The notes: generated by a model not told the origin, from the letters alone. 64,000 nt of DNA from Sinorhizobium arboris LMG 14919 (GCF_000427465.1 NZ_ATYB01000014.1:186001-250000), one strand, 5' to 3'. Shown: positions 25,170 to 31,789, counted from the first letter of the stretch. Program-made: numbers and translations.

Positions 25170-25946
25170 AAATATCTCTACTTTCGCCAGTTGCTGGAGG
25201 CACTTTTCAGCAGTCGTCCGGATTTCATATCGTGTGCTTCTGCCGTCTCGCTGGAACGATTCCGATATCGCGCAGGTGTCCTCTTGCTGGGCCGGCCACA
25301 AATACGGGAGTGCAATCCCTAACGTTGTCACGAACAAACTGAGCCAAGCAAGTGTCGTCGGGCAAGTCATGTACCGTTTGAAAACGGCCCCTAGGCCGGG
25401 GGACACCCTAGCGACTTCTTCGATAGCTGCAGACGCTGGGAGTTCGCCAGAACTCATCTGTTTCGCGATGTGCGCGATGGCCGCGAACATCGCGTGCGTA
25501 AGCGGCTCTCCTTCGATGATCCGCGCAACTTCTTCGCCAAGATCAAAGATACCTTCCACTAGCTTGGCATGCTCGCATCGGCACTTTGGGCAGGTGTCTT
25601 CGTTGTCGAAGCCGTAGAACCTGCTACTCCCAACATTGTAGTTTTTGGATGGGAATACAGTGCGGCATTGAGGGCACATCGCCGGTAGGGGCGGCCCATT
25701 GGGTCGTCGATAGCCCACCATTGATTTACCTGCTGGCTCCGTCGACTTCGGGTCGTTGGAAATCCTGGTGCCAGAGACCCCTACGCTACTGTGTTCGACA
25801 TCCCACGGATGTCGCACGTTGTTGAACTGCAGACGGTTAAAGACGCCCCCGTGTGAATTGCGGAGGCTTATGCCAACGTCAAAATCGCTGATGGTCATGT
25901 CTTCGAAAACAGGCCCGCCTGCACTTACTTCAATCCCTATGGCCAT
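24993..25946 (-). CDS. Beta-helix/zinc-ribbon/membrane protein of unknown role (moron)
   Basis: Start 25946 is set by AAGGAG six bases upstream. The 317-residue protein has four parts. Residues 1-60 read like one or two beta-helix rungs (GPVFEDMTISDFDVGISLRN; GVFNRLQFNNV). A two-CxxC zinc ribbon has C91, C94, C119 and C122. A helical region spans 127-190. One transmembrane segment follows at about 197-217 (TTLAWLSLFVTTLGIALPYL), then a charged, proline-rich tail. It lies against the late genes between spike and endolysin, a usual moron site. I recall chromosomal proteins with a similar N-terminus in rhizobia but no function. Sensing or superinfection exclusion is speculation. Confidence 0.6.
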   Translation of the reverse strand: MAIGIEVSAGGPVFEDMTISDFDVGISLRNSHGGVFNRLQFNNVRHPWDVEHSSVGVSGTRISNDPKSTEPAGKSMVGYRRPNGPPLPAMCPQCRTVFPSKNYNVGSSRFYGFDNEDTCPKCRCEHAKLVEGIFDLGEEVARIIEGEPLTHAMFAAIAHIAKQMSSGELPASAAIEEVARVSPGLGAVFKRYMTCPTTLAWLSLFVTTLGIALPYLWPAQQEDTCAISESFQRDGRSTRYEIRTTAEKCLQQLAKVEIFLNDDTIEQESGIPPQNEPPEKAPSPEVSNDTHSQPENSREGVELPMRGPLPLDRPENP

Positions 25947-26041
25947 CTGAGACTCCTTTCGCGGCAAGCTAAGTGATTCTCGCCTCATGAGTCTCGGGCC
26001 ACGCAGCGACTAGGCAGCTACTTTCAATGAAAAGGTGAAAC

Positions 26042-26758
26042 ATGGACAAGACCGTTCCTCCCGGCGCGGCGATCCTGCTCGACTTCATCCGCGAGACGGA
26101 AGTCGGCCGGAGCGACCGCGCGTCCTATGACGTGATCTATGCGAATAAGCAGGGGAAGCTGAAGCAGCCTCTCACGACGATGAACTATGGAGACGTCGTC
26201 GACGAGCAGAGGAAGTGGTCGAAAAACCACGGATCGAGCGCGGCGGGCGCCTACCAGTTCATGCGCGCCACATTGATCGGCCTGGCGAAGGAAATCCCGT
26301 CGATCAGCGGAACGGACATCTTCACGCCCGACCTGCAAGACCGGCTTGGTTATCACCTCCTGAAGCGCCGCGGCTATGAGGAGTTCGTGACCGGAAAGAT
26401 CACGCTGGTCGACTTCGCTCGGCGCCTGGCGATGGAATGGGCGTCGTTCCCGGTCCTGGCCGACTGCAAGGGCTCGCACCGGTTCATCAATCGTGGGATG
26501 AGCTTCTATGCCGGCGATGGGGTGAACAAGGCGCTGGTGAAGTCGGAGAAGGTGGAGGCGGTGTTGCGCCAGGTTCTCGCCACCGCGCGCCGGCCGGTGG
26601 ACATCCAGCCCGTTCCCGAGTCCGTCGAAGTCGATCCGCCACCCGCACCCGCCTCCAAGTCCCGCGGCATCGCTGCGCTTATTTTGGCCGCTCTGGCTGC
26701 CGCCGGCGCGTGGTTTGCTTCGGTCCCTTGCAATCTCTTCGGCGCCTTCTGCGGGTGA
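26042..26758 (+). CDS. Endolysin, GH104/lambda R-like muramidase with C-terminal membrane anchor
   Basis: The 238-residue enzyme cuts the glycan of peptidoglycan at lysis. The catalytic domain (1-170) opens with LLDFIRETEVGRSDRASYDV, with E18 or E20 as probable acid, and continues with SSAAGAYQFM and LGYHLLKRRGYEEF, like glycoside hydrolase family 104. A proline-rich linker (PPPAPASKS) leads to a C-terminal hydrophobic helix (about 209-227, GIAALILAALAAAGAWF) and a short cysteine-containing end. There is no N-terminal signal. Membrane anchoring from the C-terminus is unusual for endolysins. AAAAGGTGAAAC precedes ATG 26042. Confidence 0.82.
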   Translation: MDKTVPPGAAILLDFIRETEVGRSDRASYDVIYANKQGKLKQPLTTMNYGDVVDEQRKWSKNHGSSAAGAYQFMRATLIGLAKEIPSISGTDIFTPDLQDRLGYHLLKRRGYEEFVTGKITLVDFARRLAMEWASFPVLADCKGSHRFINRGMSFYAGDGVNKALVKSEKVEAVLRQVLATARRPVDIQPVPESVEVDPPPAPASKSRGIAALILAALAAAGAWFASVPCNLFGAFCG

Positions 26759-26964
26759 TGATCATGGTCGTATGGATAAGAATCGCTCTCTACCTCGTCG
26801 CCGGCTGGCTTTACGGCTCAGGTCTTATCGGCGAGGAGGTCAAGGATCTAGTGACGACCGACCCTGATCTGGTCGCGAGCATCGAGGCGCTGATCTCGGG
26901 AATCTTCGCGGCCATCCCCGTCATCTGGTGGCGCTTGGCGAAGCGGCTGGGGTGGTCGACATGA
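26758..26964 (+). CDS. Holin candidate, two membrane spans
   Basis: The 68-residue protein starts in the endolysin stop (TGATG at 26756-26760). It has one membrane helix near the N-terminus (IRIALYLVAGWLYGSGLI), an acidic middle (GEEVKDLVTTDPDL) and a second helix (ALISGIFAAIPVIWW) before a basic end (RLAKRLGW). Size, two spans and place between endolysin and spanins fit a class II holin, which opens the inner membrane at the end of infection. No conserved family motif is known to me, so the call rests on architecture. Confidence 0.6.
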   Translation: MIMVVWIRIALYLVAGWLYGSGLIGEEVKDLVTTDPDLVASIEALISGIFAAIPVIWWRLAKRLGWST

Positions 26965-27236
26965 TCGGCCTCTTTTACATCTTCTGGGGAGCCCGCCAGT
27001 ACGCGATAGGCGCCATCGGCGGCTTCCTACTATTCTCGGCCATCAACGCTCTCCTGTGGCTGCCAGAGGCCAGAGAAGAAGGACGCGAGCTAGAGCGCGC
27101 CGCTTCTCTCAAACGCTCCATGGAATTGATCGAACAAAGGAGCCGCACCAATGCGGAAATCAATGCTCTTGATGACGCTGGCCTGTGTGCCGCTCTTGGC
27201 GGTCGCTGGGTGCCAGACAAGAAGCTCTGCGAGTGA
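26961..27236 (+). CDS. Inner-membrane spanin (Rz-like)
   Basis: Start ATG 26961 overlaps the previous stop (ATGA). The 91-residue protein has an N-terminal membrane helix (YAIGAIGGFLLFSAINALLW), then a charged, helical periplasmic part (REEGRELERAASLKRSMELIEQRS) and a short end with two cysteines. This is the plan of i-spanins, which connect the inner membrane through the periplasm to a small outer-membrane lipoprotein and fuse the membranes at lysis. The partner gene is nested in its 3' end in another frame, which strongly supports the call. Confidence 0.78.
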   Translation: MIGLFYIFWGARQYAIGAIGGFLLFSAINALLWLPEAREEGRELERAASLKRSMELIEQRSRTNAEINALDDAGLCAALGGRWVPDKKLCE

Positions 27237-27369
27237 AGGAGCCGGGTTCTCGGTCCTGACTCCGTCGCCGGCAACGCGACAATTCATCATCGCAAATGAT
27301 CAGCCATTCGCGCGGCAAGTGGCTGCTCACAATCGCACCTGCCAATCTCTGGCCGGCTGCAGTGAATAA
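27151..27369 (+). CDS. Outer-membrane spanin lipoprotein (Rz1-like), nested in the i-spanin gene
   Basis: ATG 27151 has AAGGAG nine bases upstream, inside the i-spanin gene, and the first 86 bases are read in a different frame from it. The 72-residue product has a lipoprotein signal (MRKSMLLMTLACVPLLAVAGC, written here in short form: lipobox LAVAGC, lipidated C21). The mature part of about 52 residues is hydrophilic. Overlapping Rz/Rz1 pairs are the hallmark of spanin complexes, so the two genes identify each other. A second pair of cysteines (C350-type positions in TCQSLAGC near the end) may form a disulphide dimer. Confidence 0.78.
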   Translation: MRKSMLLMTLACVPLLAVAGCQTRSSASEGAGFSVLTPSPATRQFIIANDQPFARQVAAHNRTCQSLAGCSE

Positions 27370-27429
27370 CCATTCGGCAGCATTGCATTCTACGAGGGCA
27401 GGGGATTGGACAGCGGAGAGAAAACCACC

Positions 27430-27792
27430 GTGAAAGCACCCGCATGGAAATGGGAACTAAACCTCAACACCCTGGTGATCCTGTTCGGCTTCGGCGGCGG
27501 CCTCATCGCGTGGGGCGCGACATGGGAGCGTGTCAACGCCAACCAGGAAGCGCACGCCCAATCCATCGATCGCCTCGACAAGCGCCTTACCGCGGCAGAG
27601 GTATCTCTCCGGCTGCTCGACAAGCACGAGCTCCGGATCTCCGCGGTGGAGAAGCAGGCTGCCGAGGCGGCTACTTCAATGAAGGCCGTTGAGAGTACGC
27701 TCAATAGCCTTTCCGTCGACACGCGCGTCATGCGCGAGATATTGCAGCGCATCGAGGCAAGCCAACGCGATGGCGCTCAGTTGCGGCCGTGA
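27430..27792 (+). CDS. Membrane-anchored coiled-coil protein, unknown
   Basis: GTG 27430 is preferred because GGAGAG lies nine bases before it; a TTG at 27406 would add eight residues. The 120-residue product has one membrane helix (LNTLVILFGFGGGLIAW) followed by a long coiled coil (ANQEAHAQSIDRLDKRL through the end, with heptad leucines and valines). It lies just after the lysis cassette and could be a lysis regulator or membrane accessory factor. Phages often carry proteins of this shape near lysis genes, but no function is assigned. Confidence 0.6.
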   Translation: MKAPAWKWELNLNTLVILFGFGGGLIAWGATWERVNANQEAHAQSIDRLDKRLTAAEVSLRLLDKHELRISAVEKQAAEAATSMKAVESTLNSLSVDTRVMREILQRIEASQRDGAQLRP

Positions 27793-27817
27793 TCAGAATT
27801 CAAGCGATGTTGCTGCT

Positions 27818-28615
27818 TTACTTGGAGAACCAATCGTTTCCGAATTGGCGGACCCGCACCTCGATCGACTGAACTTCGTAGGGCGCACACGAGACAACAT
27901 CTGCGCTGTTAGTGTCGAATAATGCCATGTTATGGCCCTCGCCGAAATTGCTGTTATATGCAATACCGTCATAACCGGCATTCTTGAAAAGCTCAGTGAT
28001 GATCTGCGTTGGCGCGTAATCCGCAGAACCGACGTCGTCGCGCGAAACCGGCGTTGAAAATGCATTGTCAATGTCAGCCCAAACAGCTTCGTTCGTTCGT
28101 TCCAGGTCCGGCTCCGAAGCCCCCAAGACGTCAGAAAAAAGGACGGTAGTAAGAGCTGATTTGCGCACATCCTGGATGAAGGTAATAACTGTGAGAGGAC
28201 GAACAGTCTTGAATCTCGCGACCGACATCTCAGCGCCAATCCATGGCCGCGTCTCAGCGACAGCAGTTTCAATCTTGGTGGCGAGATACAGGACAGGAAT
28301 TCCAGCGGGGTTGGCTCTTCCCTCAGACGCGCGATTGGGCAACGGTTTCATTCTTTCCCGCCCATGCCCGAGCGGCTCCTCTCCGCCGTGCTCGTTCTGA
28401 ACATATTCGACACCTCTTTGGGCCCGAAAAAGGATCGCACCTTCAGGGATAACAAACTCACGTGAACTGGCCGTCGCCAACACGGTGTCTAAAAACGCTT
28501 GTATCTCTGAAGTCCAAACGAACCGCCGCGCTCCTCGTATGCGCGATGCAAAGAGCTGATAGCTCCGCCACGACGCGAAAGCAGGCCCGTTTGGGTTATC
28601 AAGAGCATCTGTCAT
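27818..28615 (-). CDS. RES-domain protein (possible NAD-consuming toxin)
   Basis: The start at 28615 has GGAGGA upstream; longer starts lack a site. Of 265 residues, about 60-245 form a RES domain. Landmarks are R64 in ILFRAQ, R100 in GRANPAG, VLYLATKIETAVAETRP with E121, and S222 in GYDGIAYNS. RES toxins such as MbcT use these Arg, Glu and Ser residues to degrade NAD and are normally held by an adjacent Xre antitoxin. Here no antitoxin touches the gene; the nearest XRE gene is 1.7 kb away. The N-terminal 55 residues are an extra helical part. It runs against the lysis genes and away from the ParB-like gene. Confidence 0.75.
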   Translation of the reverse strand: MTDALDNPNGPAFASWRSYQLFASRIRGARRFVWTSEIQAFLDTVLATASSREFVIPEGAILFRAQRGVEYVQNEHGGEEPLGHGRERMKPLPNRASEGRANPAGIPVLYLATKIETAVAETRPWIGAEMSVARFKTVRPLTVITFIQDVRKSALTTVLFSDVLGASEPDLERTNEAVWADIDNAFSTPVSRDDVGSADYAPTQIITELFKNAGYDGIAYNSNFGEGHNMALFDTNSADVVSCAPYEVQSIEVRVRQFGNDWFSK

Positions 28616-28818
28616 TCGCGCGGTCTTCCTCCAATTTGCTCGCACCATTCGCGTCATGCCACGAGGCGCAGGATACGCCAAGATACCGCCGCTGCACCAA
28701 AATAGGTCGCATGCCTGTGGAGCTTATCTATCCGAAAACGTTAAAACCGGCGGTTTGGTGGACCGATCGGAGTTGCCGCGCATACAACCTCGCTCGTCAG
28801 AACGAGGAGAAGGCCACC
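28616..28818. promoter_or_regulatory. Divergent intergenic region, RES and ParB-like genes
   Basis: The 203-base gap must hold promoters for both directions. CCTCG (28787-28791) and CGAGG (28802-28806) form an inverted repeat just before the GAGGAGAAGG ribosome binding site of the ParB-like gene. No confident -35/-10 pair could be picked. Confidence 0.3.
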
Positions 28819-29673
28819 ATGCAAGATAATATCCGACCAATCGCACCGGTTAGCGTTGCCGGCCTCATACCGCAGGCGCCAGCTACCGGCATGCCGATTT
28901 GCGAGGTCGTTGCTCCAACTGCCTTGTATGTTGATCCGGCCTACCAGAGGAGCGTAGGCGATCGAGGGATGCGTCAGATCCGGCGCATCATCGAAGGTTT
29001 CGACTGGGCTAAATTCAAGCCGCCGATTTGCGCTTACTCGGAATGTGACGGCAAGACGATTCTGAAAGTGCTCGATGGGCAGCATACTGCGATTGCGGCC
29101 GCCTCCAATCCGCACATACGTTTGATTCCCGTCATGATCGTTGAAGCGGACGACACGATTGCGCAGGCGAAAGCGTTCATAGGACAGAATACTGATCGCC
29201 TCGGAATTACCACCCTGCAGCTTCACCAAGCCGCTCTGGCAGCAGCTGATGAAGACGCGCAGACGCTTGAACTGGTGTGTTCACGGGCCGGCATAAAGGT
29301 TCTCAAAACGACGAACGCTTACACCGGCACGGGATCGCGCCAGACTATTGCCGTCAAGCAGATCGAGGCCTTAATCAGCCGGCAAGGGGCGCGGATCGCC
29401 CGCGAGATTCTTGAGGTTCTGGCCAATGCCGAGCGTGGACCGCTGACAGCCCCACAGATCAAAGCTGTCGAGCTCCTCATGACTGATCCTGAGTATGCCG
29501 AAAAGTTTAATCCGGAGGACCTGACCGAGGCCATTGTCGATCTACTCCACACCGCGGAAGACGAAGCGAAACTCCTCGGGGTAACGCACAAAATCACCTT
29601 CTGGAAGGCGCTCGCCATAACTTGGTTCAGGAAGTGCAAGAAGCGGCGCCAGGCACCCGCCAAGGCAGCGTGA
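28819..29673 (+). CDS. ParB-like N-terminal (Srx/ParB fold) phage protein
   Basis: ATG 28819 follows GAGGAGAAGG. In the 284-residue product, residues 25-100 have the ParB/sulfiredoxin-type fold with VDPAYQRSVG and the DGQHTAIAAA motif (86-95); most relatives read DGQHR. The rest is helical (LELVCSRAGIKVL; SRQTIAVKQIEALISRQG) and ends in a basic tail (WFRKCKKRRQ). Proteins of this type in phages act in DNA binding, nucleotide hydrolysis or nicking; which applies here is unknown. It is not a partition ParB, since no ParA or parS is seen. It may be linked to the divergent RES gene. Confidence 0.65.
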   Translation: MQDNIRPIAPVSVAGLIPQAPATGMPICEVVAPTALYVDPAYQRSVGDRGMRQIRRIIEGFDWAKFKPPICAYSECDGKTILKVLDGQHTAIAAASNPHIRLIPVMIVEADDTIAQAKAFIGQNTDRLGITTLQLHQAALAAADEDAQTLELVCSRAGIKVLKTTNAYTGTGSRQTIAVKQIEALISRQGARIAREILEVLANAERGPLTAPQIKAVELLMTDPEYAEKFNPEDLTEAIVDLLHTAEDEAKLLGVTHKITFWKALAITWFRKCKKRRQAPAKAA

Positions 29674-29718
29674 GCAGTCCGATGTGGATGGAGGTGCGGA
29701 GACACCTCCGTCCATTCG

Positions 29719-29976
29719 TTATCGTCGATCCAAGGCTTTCAGCTCGCGGCAAAGCTCCCATGCGGTCTCTTTCTTCATACGCAGGCGGGCAACGATGTCC
29801 GCTTTTCGGAGGCCTTCTCCGTCCTGCGTGACGGCTGCGAAGGAAACTCGGATAATCCCCTCCTCTTCGGCTAGTTCGGTAAAGAGGTCCACGTGCAGAG
29901 GGGGCTCCCCCTTGTCGAAAAGAATGACCACGTCTTCAGGACGGCTACCAATTCGGATCTTCCCGACGTTCGGCAT
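29719..29976 (-). CDS. Hypothetical 85-residue protein, divergent from the RHH repressor
   Basis: Start 29976 has GGAGG eight bases upstream; the ATG at 29991 lies before that site. The product has strands near the start (GKIRIGSRPEDVVILFDKG) and a helix-turn-helix-like C-terminal half (DGEGLRKADIVARLRMKKETAWELCRELKAL, a wing-less pattern). It may be a small regulator. Its promoter overlaps that of the RHH gene, and the RHH operators lie between them, so both should be controlled together. No family is recognised. Confidence 0.6.
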   Translation of the reverse strand: MPNVGKIRIGSRPEDVVILFDKGEPPLHVDLFTELAEEEGIIRVSFAAVTQDGEGLRKADIVARLRMKKETAWELCRELKALDRR

Positions 29977-30000
29977 TTCCCAGGCCTCCATCTGGCAAGG

Positions 30001-30053
30001 TTGAAAGCATAAGAGATATCGCTTATATGTTCAATAAGCGATATCGTTTATGC
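30001..30053. promoter_or_regulatory. Overlapping divergent promoters with two palindromic operators
   Basis: Rightward: TTGAAA (30001-30006), 17 bases, TATATG (30024-30029). Leftward: TTGAAC (complement of 30029-30034), 17 bases, TATGCT (complement of 30006-30011). Two 18-bp near-palindromes of form ATAAG-M-GATATC-G-Y-TTAT lie at 30009-30026 and 30034-30051, 25 bases apart; together they also form a 20-bp inverted repeat with two mismatches (30007-30026/30034-30053). A third CGATATCG core is at 30083-30090 inside the RHH gene. The obvious ligand is the RHH protein encoded at 30070. Confidence 0.7.
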
Positions 30054-30069
30054 GCAGGAGGAGGTCGGT

Positions 30070-30270
30070 TTGACTCACTTTCCGATATCGAATAATCCTC
30101 GCCGCATGGGGCGGCCTCCGTTAAAAGTGAAGCCTATTCTTGTTCGGCTGCCGGAAGGCATGCCCGAGCGGATTGACGCGCTGGTTGGCAAGAACAAGCG
30201 CGCGGAGTTCATCCGCCAGGCCGTGGAAGCCGAGTTAAAACGCCGCGAAAAATCCGAGGCATCGGAATAA
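30070..30270 (+). CDS. Ribbon-helix-helix (CopG/Arc-type) repressor
   Basis: The start is TTG 30070, decided by GGAGGAGG eight bases upstream; no ATG is available before the fold. The 66-residue protein has a basic lead (NPRRMGRPPLK), the DNA-contacting strand (KPILVRLPEGM) and two helices (PERIDALVG; RAEFIRQAVEAELKRR), the standard RHH plan. Such proteins bind palindromic operators as dimers of dimers, matching the tandem operators directly upstream. It most likely represses itself and the divergent gene. It could be an antitoxin-like repressor or an Arc-type phage regulator. No partner toxin lies downstream. Confidence 0.82.
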   Translation: MTHFPISNNPRRMGRPPLKVKPILVRLPEGMPERIDALVGKNKRAEFIRQAVEAELKRREKSEASE

Positions 30271-30274
30271 GGCA

Positions 30275-30517
30275 TCAATCTCTCGCTCTCACTAGGCGCA
30301 CCCCTGGCTGCCCGTGATTGAGAAATTCAATCCCCTCCTGTTCTAGGACCCGCTGAACGTTCTGCACGTTCTGCGCACGCCCGGCTATCTGACCGGCGCC
30401 GGCCGCCTCCATATTGCGGATCGTGTTCACGTTCACTCCCGCTTTCTCGGCCACGTCCTTTTGCTCAAGCCCGGCTAAAGCCCTCGCTGCCTTGAGTTGA
30501 TTCCCCGTTGTAAGCAT
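30275..30517 (-). CDS. XRE-family repressor, CI-like
   Basis: The 80-residue protein is a single helix-turn-helix domain: QLKAARALAGLEQKDVAEKAGVNVNTIRNMEAAG, read here in parts as helices KAARALAG, EQKDVAEKAG and VNTIRNMEA. A short tail follows with VLEQEGIEFL, a motif frequent in small rhizobial XRE regulators. It is transcribed away from a three-gene operon whose start region has palindromic sites, the classic layout of a lysogeny switch. No dimerisation or S24 domain is fused to it; an S24-fold protein is encoded in the opposite operon instead. Confidence 0.8.
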   Translation of the reverse strand: MLTTGNQLKAARALAGLEQKDVAEKAGVNVNTIRNMEAAGAGQIAGRAQNVQNVQRVLEQEGIEFLNHGQPGVRLVRARD

Positions 30518-30643
30518 CGAAACTTCCTCTTTGAAACCTGATAAATAGGTATCAAAACTAGATAGCTGTTGACAAGGCCTGAATTCGGGTTAAGGTTACT
30601 AAACATAGTTACCTAGTGCTTAAAACTAAATGAGGGCTACCGA
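30518..30643. promoter_or_regulatory. Divergent switch region: operators and rightward promoter
   Basis: A rightward promoter TTGACA (30569-30574), 16 bases, TAAGGT (30591-30596) serves the 30644 operon. GGTTACTA (30594-30601) and TAGTTACC (30606-30613) form an operator with one mismatch over the -10 and start site. A second palindrome, TGATA...TATCA (30539-30554), lies near the start of the XRE gene. Binding by the XRE protein is inferred from position. Confidence 0.6.
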
Positions 30644-30838
30644 ATGCAGAGCAAACTCATCGAAGCTTACGACAGGCTGAGCGAGGCAGAGGACTTCTGC
30701 CAAGCTATCTTCCTGGCCGCAGTCGGCTTGGAAGACGCCGAAGACACCGCCGTGTTTCAGCGCTTGGCTGATGTGGCCAAGGAGAAGATCCGCAATGCGA
30801 TGTCGATCATTTCTGAGGTGCGGGAGGGCAAGGAATGA
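30644..30838 (+). CDS. Small acidic phage protein, unknown
   Basis: A 64-residue, wholly helical protein (AYDRLSEAEDFCQAIFLAAVG; VFQRLADVAKEKIRNAMSII), first gene of the operon facing the XRE repressor. The position corresponds to Cro or an antirepressor in other phages, but there is no helix-turn-helix, so it more likely acts through protein contacts. The stop overlaps the start of the S24-fold gene by four bases (ATGA). No family is recognised. Confidence 0.55.
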   Translation: MQSKLIEAYDRLSEAEDFCQAIFLAAVGLEDAEDTAVFQRLADVAKEKIRNAMSIISEVREGKE

Positions 30839-31200
30839 ATGCCCTTGTTCCTGCACCGATCCCTGCCGAGAACATCCTATCCGATAACTTCCGCGTCCAC
30901 CTCATCAACGGCGACAGCATGGAACCGACGCTCAAAGCCCGCCGGGACTATGTCCTGCTGGCGCCGGTCTCAACCTATGTGGGCGAAGGCATTTATGCGA
31001 TCAGCCAAGGCGTATGGATGGATTTCTACCGCGTCACGCCGGTCCTGGACGGCAAAGGCAGCCTGCTCCTATTCAGGGACAACAAACACTACCAGGAGGT
31101 CATCTTAAGCCGCGAGCAGTTCGAGGAGGGTGTCGTCGGATTTGTGGTCGCCGAGATTAAAGTGAAGGACGAACGGTTTCTGAGGGAGGCGTGCCAATGA
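30835..31200 (+). CDS. Stand-alone S24/LexA-fold protein lacking the catalytic lysine
   Basis: The 121-residue protein matches the C-terminal peptidase domain of LexA and CI repressors, with the serine motif GDSMEPTL (S28), the strands YVLLAPVSTYVGEGIYAI and LLLFRDNKHYQE. In LexA-type proteins the catalytic lysine stands 37 residues after the serine; here that position is Y65, followed by R66. No DNA-binding domain is fused. It may therefore be unable to cleave itself, and could bind or dimerise with other S24 proteins, or act on the XRE repressor. The fold is clear, the role unknown. It is coupled to both neighbours. Confidence 0.7.
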   Translation: MNALVPAPIPAENILSDNFRVHLINGDSMEPTLKARRDYVLLAPVSTYVGEGIYAISQGVWMDFYRVTPVLDGKGSLLLFRDNKHYQEVILSREQFEEGVVGFVVAEIKVKDERFLREACQ

Positions 31201-31655
31201 CGCAGATTACCAGACGGACAATCCTCGGCGCCATGGCCACGGCCGCAGCCCCATTGCCGGCCGTTGCCGCTCCGGCGCCTGTCCAGAGCCCGGAGGAACG
31301 TCTGCAAGCGGCGGTTTCCGCGGTGGCCGATATCCTGCGGGAAATAAACCCCGCCCACGTTGGCGTAGAGATCCAGCAGTATTCCCATTACGTGTTCGTG
31401 GGGGTCAAGACGCCTCCCAAACCGGTGGAATGGAGCGGCCCTGGCTTTTACGAGGTTGAATGGAAGCGGCAAAACGGGAAGCTCTGCAGGCCCATCTTCT
31501 GGCTCGATCGTGCCGAGTACAAGACTGTTCCCGGCTATTACTACCGCGCCGAAACTCGTTGGAAGGGACGGCTGGAAACCACCGTGAAACTGAAGCCGGA
31601 GGCGATCAGGATTATCTGCAAGAAGGATGAGGCCTACGCGGTTATGCACTCATGA
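31197..31655 (+). CDS. Exported protein with Tat-like signal, unknown
   Basis: ATG 31197 overlaps the S24 stop (ATGA) and has GGGAGG upstream. The 152-residue product starts with a twin-arginine-type signal (TRRTILGAMATAAAPLPAVAA). The mature part is alpha/beta with many aromatic residues (YSHYVFVGVKTPPKPVEW; GPGFYEVEWKRQ; PGYYYRAETRWKGRLETTV). It is the last gene of the prophage before the terminator and the tRNA, a common moron slot. Secretion of a prophage product from this operon is unexpected; no family is recognised. Confidence 0.55.
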   Translation: MTQITRRTILGAMATAAAPLPAVAAPAPVQSPEERLQAAVSAVADILREINPAHVGVEIQQYSHYVFVGVKTPPKPVEWSGPGFYEVEWKRQNGKLCRPIFWLDRAEYKTVPGYYYRAETRWKGRLETTVKLKPEAIRIICKKDEAYAVMHS

Positions 31656-31681
31656 ATATTCGAAACGTGCTGAGAAAAGCG

Positions 31682-31707
31682 CCCGCTGCTTCGGTGGCGG
31701 GTTTTTT
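31682..31707 (+). terminator. Strong intrinsic terminator at the prophage right end
   Basis: CCCGCTGC (31682-31689) pairs with GTGGCGGG (31694-31701) around a TTCG tetraloop, with two G-T wobbles, followed by six Ts (31702-31707). It closes the last prophage operon and shields the tRNA beyond. Confidence 0.9.
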
Positions 31708-31713
31708 GTTTCT

Positions 31714-31733
31714 GTTACCCCACACGTTACCCC
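31714..31733 (-). repeat. Two 8-bp direct repeats, possible integrase arm sites
   Basis: GTTACCCC occurs at 31714-31721 and again at 31726-31733 (GGGGTAAC on the reverse strand), 4 bases apart and about 57 bases from the tRNA 3' end. Short direct repeats just inside a tRNA attachment site are typical arm-type binding sites of tyrosine integrases. The core site would be in the tRNA 3' end (from 31790). The other end of the prophage is outside the window, so the att pair cannot be compared. Confidence 0.45.
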
Positions 31734-31789
31734 AACCGCGCGACAAACGCCCGCGGAAGGGGTGGGAGACGCTAAGTCTTTGAAAAGAA

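Noticed and set aside
3541..31655. A phage-type single-subunit RNA polymerase, expected in T7-like phages
   Set aside because: No such gene was found in the window; the T7-like resemblance is limited to tail and ejection proteins.
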